A stretch of 5,221 nucleotides of DNA, from assembly GCA_023381945.1 (NCBI GenBank), contig JAMCQY010000036.1, forward strand, positions 1 to 5,221. Direction: 5' to 3'. Source of the DNA: Deltaproteobacteria bacterium (GTDB lineage Bacteria; Desulfobacterota; Desulfobaccia; Desulfobaccales; 0-14-0-80-60-11). Positions within the stretch are counted from its first letter, which is position 1. Every line of letters begins with the position of its first letter. This document shows positions 1 to 5,221 of the stretch, one piece after another. The position numbers were made by a program, and so were the translations under genes. The notes beneath the pieces were generated by a model. The model saw nothing but the letters and a program-made list of their open reading frames with translations. It was not told where the DNA came from and made no database searches.

Positions 1-1447
<1,447 letters not shown>

Positions 1448-1478
1448 AGAGAATAGGGGTGGTTGTTTGGTATCCAAA

Positions 1479-1507
1479 GTTATAAGAGCTACCTGTTAAA
1501 ATGAAAC
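1479..1507 (-). promoter_or_regulatory. possible gyrA promoter
   Basis: Reading the minus strand, TATAAC (1484-1479, five of six matches to the -10 consensus) lies 17 bases after GTTTCA (1507-1502, only three of six matches to the -35 consensus). Transcription would start near 1472, giving a leader of about 25 bases before the ATG at 1447. The element overlaps the region just after the stop of the upstream gene at 1517. It would let gyrA be transcribed independently of the accessory cassette. The weak -35 makes this tentative. Confidence 0.3.
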
Positions 1508-1516
1508 TTAAGTATT

Positions 1517-2380
1517 TCAAACCAGGCCAAAAATCCAACCTTCATAAGCGCGGGCACAATTGTTTAACCCCGCGGGTTGCCAAGTTTTTGGGTTGTTGGC
1601 AAGATATCGAATGGCCGCTGCCGAAATGATTGCGTCTATCTGGTCTTCAGATTCGATTTTAATGTTTGACGGCAATTCTTCAGAATCATAATATTTAAGA
1701 GCATTATTTAGCTCGGAACGGTTTTGCCACTCTCGCGGATTTGCCCCTGCCAGTATATAAAAGAATCTCGGAAAAATTTCGACAATTACCGATCGGCCTT
1801 GATTTTCCCGGTGAAAAGGCCAGATTGAAAAATCCTTATTTAATTTAGTACTTACTTCATGAAGGAACCGCATTCCTGCCACGCTGCCAATGCCGACGCT
1901 TTCCGGACCGACACATTTGAAGACGCTTGAAGGGTTGCCGGCTAATTTGGCACAAAGATTGTCAGTGATTCTCATACGTGGCTTGTATTTCTTACCTGTA
2001 TAGGTTGAATAAAGCAAATAGTCAGAAAATTTAGCGTTATTTTTTTTATAAAAAGGGCCGCCATAGAAATCGCCGCCGCAAATAGAATCTATTGCCTTCC
2101 ACAGAGATTTATAAGATTTAGGGCTATCATGGTGCCCAGGAAAATATGCCCTTTCATCGCAATAAGGATAGGCAAAGGCAAAATCGAATCCCGCGATAAC
2201 TTTTTCCTTATTTATCTCAACCAACCAATCAAGAACGTCTCTACGCCGCCAGCCATTCGACTTCTTATTCCGAACGATTTGAGGAACTGCACGGCCTTGG
2301 AAACATTGAGCTATTTGTAACCCTCGCCTGGGGTCTTTGGCCCCGGACCAATCAATACCTATGAACCGGTCAAAGTTCAA
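1517..2380 (-). CDS. DUF429-like predicted RNase H-fold nuclease, third gene of the MNT-HEPN cassette
   Basis: This is a 287-residue soluble protein with no signal peptide or membrane segment. I do not know a proven function. It resembles the DUF429 type of predicted nuclease with an RNase H fold: a first-strand acidic motif IGIDWSGA (D10); a second AGFDFAFAYP (D66); a GIGSVAGM segment (163-170) followed by FSIWPF (184-189); an acidic strand IVEIFPRFF (E201); and a C-terminal helix DQIDAIISAAAI (D246, D249), ending in AYEGWIFG. D10, D66, E201 and D246/D249 are the likely metal ligands, by analogy only. The start is TTG: the first in-frame ATG is residue 136, beyond the conserved first strand. 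A Shine-Dalgarno GAGG (2390-2387) sits 6 bases before the TTG. Only 10 bp separate it from the HEPN stop, so it is probably co-transcribed and translationally coupled. It is AT-rich: 23 G+C in the 60 bases from 1621, against 39 in the 60 bases of gyrA from 1021. Confidence 0.72.
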   Translation of the reverse strand: MNFDRFIGIDWSGAKDPRRGLQIAQCFQGRAVPQIVRNKKSNGWRRRDVLDWLVEINKEKVIAGFDFAFAYPYCDERAYFPGHHDSPKSYKSLWKAIDSICGGDFYGGPFYKKNNAKFSDYLLYSTYTGKKYKPRMRITDNLCAKLAGNPSSVFKCVGPESVGIGSVAGMRFLHEVSTKLNKDFSIWPFHRENQGRSVIVEIFPRFFYILAGANPREWQNRSELNNALKYYDSEELPSNIKIESEDQIDAIISAAAIRYLANNPKTWQPAGLNNCARAYEGWIFGLV

Positions 2381-2390
2381 AGCTCCCCTC

Positions 2391-2750
2391 TTAATCGACT
2401 TCTGGAGGCAGAGGCGGTATCAATGGCTTGATTTGGTCAATTAACCTGGCCAGATGAAAAGTGGCCACCTGCCAGATTTCTTTATAATCGATATCGTCAT
2501 ATTCATGAATTAAGACATTGCGCTGGGCAATGATCTTGCGCCAGGGGATTTTCGGATACTCCTGTTTCAGTTCTTCAGAGGTTCGGCGTGCCGCTTCGCC
2601 GATAATCTCTAAATTTCTTTCCACAGCAGCCCGCAGCATGTCATCCCGCATGAAATCTTCAAAAGTTTTATTCTCAAGAAACCGTCTGACTTTTTCGGCA
2701 GCCTCTAACATGTCCCAGAGATTTGCCGGGTCTCTCCAACTAAGCGGCAT
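2391..2750 (-). CDS. hepT: HepT-type HEPN (DUF86) RNase toxin
   Basis: This 119-residue, all-helical cytoplasmic protein is of the HEPN/DUF86 family, the toxin half of MNT-HEPN modules. These toxins are metal-independent RNases acting as dimers. Seen: the diagnostic RX4HXY motif, RNVLIHEY, with R77 and H82 as the predicted catalytic pair and Y84 as the tyrosine that is AMPylated in the characterised HepT of Shewanella. The family blocks NLEIIGEAAR (46-55), IPW (68-70) and DYKEIW (88-93) are also present. Length is normal and all key residues are kept, so the toxin looks intact. The ATG at 2750 lies inside the antitoxin gene (11 bp overlap) and is preceded by AGAGG with a 6-base spacer, which supports this start. 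That Shine-Dalgarno lies in a hairpin (see 2751-2770). The C-terminus is proline-rich (PLIPPLPPEVD). Confidence 0.93.
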   Translation of the reverse strand: MPLSWRDPANLWDMLEAAEKVRRFLENKTFEDFMRDDMLRAAVERNLEIIGEAARRTSEELKQEYPKIPWRKIIAQRNVLIHEYDDIDYKEIWQVATFHLARLIDQIKPLIPPLPPEVD

Positions 2751-3045
2751 AAACGACCTCTCTGGTCGTTAAAATATTGTGACGCCGGAAGGGATTACGG
2801 ATACACTCCTTTTCCACCAAATCGACCTTGCGACCGAAGATTTCAGACAGTTCACCCTGCATCTCAATACGATTGTCGAAATCGATGCCGCCGCCGGGTT
2901 CGAAGCTCACCAGTACATCTATATCGCTGTCGGGCCGGAAATCCTCTCTCAGGACCGACCCAAAAAAGGCGAATTCCTTGATCTTCCACTTGCGGCAGAA
3001 GGCTTCAATCTTGTCCCGAGGAAAATTAATTTTGGGCTGAGTCAT
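2740..3045 (-). CDS. mntA: MntA-type minimal nucleotidyltransferase antitoxin
   Basis: A 101-residue nucleotidyltransferase of the DNA polymerase beta superfamily (MNT domain). In characterised MntA/HepT pairs the MNT protein transfers AMP from ATP to a tyrosine of the HEPN toxin and so inactivates it. Seen: the active-site signature GSX10DXD as FFGSVLREDFRPDSDIDVLV, giving G29-S30 with D41 and D43 as metal ligands, and a third carboxylate D75 in KVDLVEK. Helix 1 (10-22) and FAFFG (25-29) fit the fold. The catalytic set is complete, so an AMPylating antitoxin is expected rather than a degenerate binder. The ATG at 3045 has only a weak purine-rich stretch (TGAGA) upstream. Its last codons carry the ribosome-binding site of hepT and the stop lies inside hepT. 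No convincing promoter is visible upstream. Confidence 0.93.
   Translation of the reverse strand: MTQPKINFPRDKIEAFCRKWKIKEFAFFGSVLREDFRPDSDIDVLVSFEPGGGIDFDNRIEMQGELSEIFGRKVDLVEKECIRNPFRRHNILTTREVVYAA
2751..2770 (-). promoter_or_regulatory. hairpin covering the hepT Shine-Dalgarno sequence
   Basis: On the mRNA strand AACGACC (2770-2764), loop AGAGA (2763-2759) and GGTCGTT (2758-2752) form a perfect 7-bp stem ending one base before the hepT ATG (2750). The Shine-Dalgarno core AGAGG spans loop and stem, so its GG is paired. The element lies in the last codons of mntA (Thr-Thr-Arg-Glu-Val-Val). A ribosome translating mntA to its stop at 2740 would melt it, so toxin translation would depend on antitoxin translation. 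The base pairing is seen; the coupling is inferred. Confidence 0.6.
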
Positions 3046-3080
3046 CGTATCTCATTACTGGGGAGGCAAAAAGAAATTAC

Positions 3081-3120
3081 TTCCCCCTCACCCTAACCCT
3101 CTCCCCCATCGGGGAGAGGG
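3081..3120. repeat. REP-type palindromic element (CCCTCTCCCC stem)
   Basis: CCCTCTCCCC (3097-3106) and GGGGAGAGGG (3111-3120) form a perfect 10-bp stem with a 4-base loop, preceded by the C-rich head CCCCCTCACCCTAA (3083-3096). This composition is a widespread intergenic repeat in Gram-negative genomes. There is no T-run next to the stem on either strand, so it is not a typical intrinsic terminator. It lies in the 5' region of the mntA transcript or just upstream of it. Confidence 0.75.
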
Positions 3121-3170
3121 GATAAAATACGTAAATCCGTTTCTGCACTAAATAATAAACAATTGAACAA

Positions 3171-3210
3171 GCGTCTCGCCGATTCGGCGCAGGCTAAGGC
3201 CTGCGGCTAC
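3171..3210. repeat. second, unrelated REP-type palindromic element
   Basis: Two adjacent palindromes overlap by two bases. CGCCGA (3177-3182) and TCGGCG (3184-3189) pair around one base. CGCAGGC (3188-3194) and GCCTGCG (3199-3205) form a 7-bp stem with the loop TAAG. On the minus strand the second reads GTAGCCGCAGG..., a motif I recognise as a recurrent intergenic repeat in several proteobacterial and related genomes. It starts 19 bases after the stop of the binding-protein gene and may protect or end that transcript, although no T-run follows. Confidence 0.6.
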
Positions 3211-3228
3211 AAAATCATTTCTCCCGCA

Positions 3229-4335
3229 TTACGGATTAATCGTCGTCTGATAGGCAAATTGGCCTTTTTCTACCTTGATGATGGTGACGCCTTTGATGGG
3301 GTTATGGTCCGGGCCCATGGTGATATTGCCGGTGATGCCGGGGAAGTTCTTGGTCTGGGCCAGGGCCTGGGCGATTTTGGCGCCGTCCAGGCTCCCGGCC
3401 TTATTGATGGCCGCGGCCAGCAGAAAATAGGACTCGCCCCCCAAGGCGGCAAAGGCGTCCAATTGTTTTTTATACATCTTTTCGTAAGCATCCAGGAACT
3501 TGCGTCCCAAGTCGGTGGTGGCGCCCTGCCGGTGGAAATGGGCAGTAAAATACATGCCGTTTACCGCCGGGCCGCCGATGCTCAACAATTCCGGCACCTG
3601 GGCGCCGTCGCCGGTGAGGATGGGAGTCTGCATCCCCAAATCCTGGAGCTGCTTGGCCAATAGGGCGTCTTCGGCGTAATAATTAGGGGCGTAGATCAAG
3701 TCCGGATTTTTGCCTTTCATGGCCGAAATCTGGGCGGTAAAATCCTGGTCGCCGGTTTGAATGTAGCTGGTGGCGACGATCTCACCACCCCGGCGCTTAA
3801 ATTCCTGAGCGAAAAAATTGGCGAGGCCGACGCAGTAATCCTGGGCCTGATCAATGAGCAGGACCGCCTTCCGGGCCTTGAGGTTCTCATAAGCGAAGCG
3901 GGCCGCCACCTTGCCTTGAAGATCGTCTACAAAACAGGCGCGAAAGGCGAATTTGCGCCCCTGGGTCACCAGCGGGTTGGTGGCCGTGGGAGAGATGCTG
4001 GGGATGCCGGCCCGCTCACTGATAGGCACACCGGCCAGAGTATCGCTGCTAATCACCTCGCCGATAACGGCCGCAACTCTGTCTTTCTCGATGAGCCGGC
4101 TCATGGCGTTGGCGGCCTCGATACGGTCGCTGCGGGTGTCCACCAGCATTAGCTCCACGGACTGGCCCAAAATCTGCGGCTGCATTTGGTGGGCCGCCTG
4201 GACCCCCTCCCAGACCATCTGCCCCATGGCCGCAGCCGCGCCGGTCATGGGTAAATAGACGCCGATCTTGACCGCGGCCTGGGCGGGAAAGGCCATGATC
4301 AACAAGAAGCCGCAAATGAGAGCGAATTTTTTAAT
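3229..4335 (-). CDS. periplasmic branched-chain amino acid/amide-type ABC transporter substrate-binding protein
   Basis: Peripla_BP_6 / LivJ-like type I binding protein, 368 residues with the start chosen here. It should bind a small solute (amino acid, amide or related) in the periplasm and deliver it to a LivHMGF-type permease. Seen: signal peptide with n-region MKK, hydrophobic core FALICGFLLIMAF and cleavage site AQA|A at residue 20; the first lobe KIGVYLPMTGAAAAMG; DTRSDRIEAANAMSRLI; VAAVIGEVISSDTL; IPSISPTATNP, the usual ligand-contact loop; then FAFRACFVDDLQG, the lobe-2 segment PDLIYAPNYY and ALGGESYFLLAAAI. The signal peptide is complete only if translation starts at ATT (4335-4333), 6 bases after the Shine-Dalgarno AGAGGT. 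A conventional TTG start at 4305 would leave a stub of about ten residues. No permease or ATPase gene adjoins it, so its transporter is elsewhere or the protein has a sensing role. Confidence 0.9.
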   Translation of the reverse strand: MKKFALICGFLLIMAFPAQAAVKIGVYLPMTGAAAAMGQMVWEGVQAAHQMQPQILGQSVELMLVDTRSDRIEAANAMSRLIEKDRVAAVIGEVISSDTLAGVPISERAGIPSISPTATNPLVTQGRKFAFRACFVDDLQGKVAARFAYENLKARKAVLLIDQAQDYCVGLANFFAQEFKRRGGEIVATSYIQTGDQDFTAQISAMKGKNPDLIYAPNYYAEDALLAKQLQDLGMQTPILTGDGAQVPELLSIGGPAVNGMYFTAHFHRQGATTDLGRKFLDAYEKMYKKQLDAFAALGGESYFLLAAAINKAGSLDGAKIAQALAQTKNFPGITGNITMGPDHNPIKGVTIIKVEKGQFAYQTTINP

Positions 4336-4347
4336 GGGCTGACCTCT
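4333..4347 (-). promoter_or_regulatory. ribosome-binding site and ATT start codon of the binding-protein gene
   Basis: AGAGGT (4347-4342) is followed after 6 bases by ATT (4335-4333), then AAA AAA TTC. The frame closes upstream with TGA at 4353-4351, and no ATG, GTG or TTG lies between that stop and the ATT. ATT is a known rare start codon (infC). The first conventional in-frame start is TTG at 4305, which has no well-placed Shine-Dalgarno. Confidence 0.6.
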
Positions 4348-4466
4348 TTTTCATAGTCTAAGGCGAAGTGAAAACAGGCGGAAAGAAAATGGCGTAGAAC
4401 TATCGAGGCGATGAGCAGAATCCCATACGCCTTATCCCCTTTTGCCCATTTTCCCCTTGGTTTATA

Positions 4467-4495
4467 TTGTCCCCGGCCCTTAACAGACTTATAAT
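4467..4495 (+). promoter_or_regulatory. sigma70-type promoter of the adenosine-specific kinase gene
   Basis: TTGTCC (4467-4472, four of six matches to the -35 consensus) and a perfect TATAAT (4490-4495) are separated by the optimal 17 bases. Transcription would start near 4502, giving a leader of about 48 bases. The promoter lies in the divergent region shared with the minus-strand binding-protein gene. Confidence 0.72.
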
Positions 4496-4500
4496 ACCAC

Positions 4501-4534
4501 AAAAAATCCCTGACCGGAAAGGTTTTCCGGTGGG
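4501..4534 (-). terminator. leader hairpin that reads as an intrinsic terminator on the minus strand
   Basis: ACCGGAAA (4513-4520) and TTTCCGGT (4524-4531) form a perfect 8-bp stem with a 3-base loop. CCC (4508-4510) and GGG (4532-4534) add three outer pairs past a 2-base bulge. On the minus strand the stem is followed by an A and then six T (4506-4501), the layout of a Rho-independent terminator. On the plus strand it is a leader hairpin between the predicted transcription start and the kinase ribosome-binding site. It would block antisense transcripts from the kinase gene before they reach the binding-protein gene. Confidence 0.55.
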
Positions 4535-4549
4535 CATACGAGGTGGGCC

Positions 4550-5032
4550 ATGGAACTGAAGGCGGTTAAGCTGATCATCCCGGAAGGGGCCAATATTATT
4601 TTGGGCCAAAGCCACTTCATCAAGACCGTGGAGGACCTGTATGAAATCCTGGTGGGCAACGTGCCAGGGGCCAAGTTCGGCCTGGCCTTTTCGGAGTCCT
4701 CCGGGGACTGCCTCATCCGGGCCGAAGGCAACGACGAGCAGCTCAAGGCGGCGGCCACCCGGAACGCCGGCCTGATGGCCGCGGGTCACACGTTCAATAT
4801 TCTCCTGAAAGACGCCTTTCCCATCAACGTCCTCAATGCCATCAAGCTGTGCCCGGAGGTCTGCCGCATCTTCTGCGCCACTGCCAACCCGGTGGAGGTC
4901 ATCCTGGCTGAGACCGAACAGGGCCGAGGCATCCTGGGAGTGGTGGACGGCCTCTCTCCCAAAGGGGTGGAGGACGACGCCGGCCGGGCCTGGCGGCATG
5001 AGATTTTGAGGAAATTTGGGTATAAGAAATGA
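4550..5032 (+). CDS. adenosine-specific kinase family protein (PF04008, formerly DUF355)
   Basis: This 160-residue cytoplasmic protein is the normal length for the small family typified by Pyrobaculum PAE2307, which was assigned as an adenosine-specific kinase mainly from structure and ligand binding; the physiological role is not well settled. It is unrelated in sequence to the ribokinase-type adenosine kinases. Seen: the family's conserved blocks ILGQSHFIKTVEDLYE (17-32), VPGAKFGLAF (38-47), EGND (59-62), AGHTFNI (78-84), PINVLNAIK (91-99), FCATANPVEVILAET (108-122), GRGILGVVDGLSPKGVE (125-141) and the LRKFGYK end. The blocks are intact and no frameshift is seen. The ATG at 4550 has GAGG (4540-4543) 6 bases upstream and a strong promoter at 4467-4495. 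It is divergent from the binding-protein gene, and I see no clear terminator after it. Confidence 0.92.
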   Translation: MELKAVKLIIPEGANIILGQSHFIKTVEDLYEILVGNVPGAKFGLAFSESSGDCLIRAEGNDEQLKAAATRNAGLMAAGHTFNILLKDAFPINVLNAIKLCPEVCRIFCATANPVEVILAETEQGRGILGVVDGLSPKGVEDDAGRAWRHEILRKFGYKK

Positions 5033-5058
5033 CGGGAGACGGGAGACCGGGGACCGGG
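5031..5058. repeat. tandem array of four 7-base units
   Basis: Four head-to-tail 7-mers follow each other directly: GACGGGA, GACGGGA, GACCGGG, GACCGGG. The array begins inside the TGA stop codon (5030-5032) of the kinase gene. The units fall into two identical pairs, which suggests successive slippage duplications. No function is evident. Confidence 0.7.
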
Positions 5059-5130
5059 GATCTGCGCCGGAAAAATTGACCTCACCCAACGGCGCCAAGG
5101 CGCAAAGGAAAAGGCGCGAGGGGATTGGAT

Positions 5131-5157
5131 GATGGCAGGCAGGGACGCTGCCCCATC
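5131..5157. repeat. imperfect palindrome, copy A
   Basis: GAT (5131-5133) pairs with ATC (5155-5157), and GGCAG (5134-5138) pairs with CTGCC (5148-5152). A 2-base CC bulge (5153-5154) separates the two stems, and GGGACG lies in the loop. It is a diverged copy of the element at 5168-5195, ten bases away. Confidence 0.6.
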
Positions 5158-5167
5158 AGGATATAAA

Positions 5168-5195
5168 GGTGGCGGGCGGGGACGCCCGCCCCACC
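5168..5195. repeat. imperfect palindrome, copy B
   Basis: GGCGGGCG (5171-5178) and CGCCCGCC (5183-5190) form a perfect 8-bp stem with the loop GGGA. GGT (5168-5170) pairs with ACC (5193-5195) past a CC bulge (5191-5192). The bulge and outer stem match copy A. No T-run follows, so it is more likely a dispersed intergenic repeat than a standard terminator of the kinase gene. Confidence 0.65.
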
Positions 5196-5205
5196 AAGTA
5201 CTTTG

Positions 5206-5221
5206 AAGGAGTATGAGATTG
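5206..5221 (+). promoter_or_regulatory. possible ribosome-binding site and start of a gene continuing to the right
   Basis: AAGGAG (5206-5211) is a near-perfect Shine-Dalgarno. A TTG at 5219-5221 lies 7 bases after it, a good spacing for a start at the very edge of the window. An ATG at 5213-5215 is only one base from the AAGGAG and is unlikely to be used. No coding sequence is visible to confirm it. Confidence 0.35.

Noticed and set aside
1517..2380. RNase H-like protein considered as a transposase
   Set aside because: The size and motifs fit DUF429-like proteins better, and I see no flanking terminal inverted repeats or target duplications.
3097..3120. Perfect 10-bp stem considered as an intrinsic terminator
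   Set aside because: No T-run follows it on either strand, and the sequence matches a common dispersed repeat type.
3121..3170. AT-rich stretch considered as the mntA promoter
   Set aside because: TTGTTC, TTGTTT, TATTAT and TATTTT occur on the minus strand, but no pair has both reasonable matches and a 16-18 base spacer. The promoter may be weak, use another sigma factor, or lie upstream of the binding-protein gene.
3163..4152. Plus-strand open frames across the binding-protein gene (3163-3663, 3757-4152)
   Set aside because: They are shadows of the minus-strand binding protein, which has full family features.
4299..4502. 67-residue minus-strand frame with a hydrophobic stretch
   Set aside because: It starts at a TTG inside the terminator-like region, overlaps the binding-protein signal peptide in another frame, and has no placed ribosome-binding site.
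4400..5098. 232-residue minus-strand open frame
   Set aside because: It is antisense to the adenosine-specific kinase gene, which has clear conserved blocks, a promoter and a ribosome-binding site. Nothing recognisable is encoded on this strand.
5131..5195. Paired palindromes considered as a CRISPR array
   Set aside because: There are only two diverged copies, with a 10-base spacer and no cas genes.

Overview
The window is bacterial chromosome. Most of it is GC-rich, with REP-type palindromes between genes. The GyrA N-terminal sequence, a LivJ-type binding protein, a PF04008 adenosine-specific kinase and common Gram-negative intergenic repeats suggest a Desulfobacterota (former Deltaproteobacteria) or similar Gram-negative organism. 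The lineage is inferred from how the proteins look, not from a search.

Layout: (1) 1-1447, minus strand: the N-terminal ~482 residues of DNA gyrase subunit A; its 3' end lies outside the window to the left. (2) 1517-3045, minus strand: a compact three-gene cassette, clearly more AT-rich than its flanks at its promoter-distal end. In transcription order it holds a MntA-type minimal nucleotidyltransferase (antitoxin), a HepT-type HEPN/DUF86 RNase toxin overlapping it by 11 bp, and, 10 bp later, a TTG-initiated protein resembling the DUF429 / RNase H-fold predicted nucleases. (3) 3046-3228: a spacer holding two different repetitive palindromic elements. (4) 3229-4335, minus strand: a periplasmic branched-chain amino acid/amide type ABC transporter binding protein whose signal peptide is complete only if translation starts at an ATT codon. 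(5) 4336-4549: a divergent intergenic region with a strong plus-strand promoter and a hairpin that reads as an intrinsic terminator on the minus strand. (6) 4550-5032, plus strand: an adenosine-specific kinase family protein. (7) 5033-5221: a repeat-rich tail with a tandem 7-mer array, two related imperfect palindromes and a possible ribosome-binding site for a gene starting at the window edge.

The genes fall into housekeeping functions (gyrase, solute uptake, nucleoside metabolism) and one accessory module. MntA and HepT are an established toxin-antitoxin pair in which the nucleotidyltransferase AMPylates the toxin's tyrosine; all the required motifs are present here. The best candidate for something undescribed is the tightly coupled third gene, a predicted RNase H-fold nuclease that may add a second effector to the pair. 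A hairpin that partly buries the toxin's Shine-Dalgarno sequence inside the antitoxin's last codons gives a plausible translational coupling mechanism.
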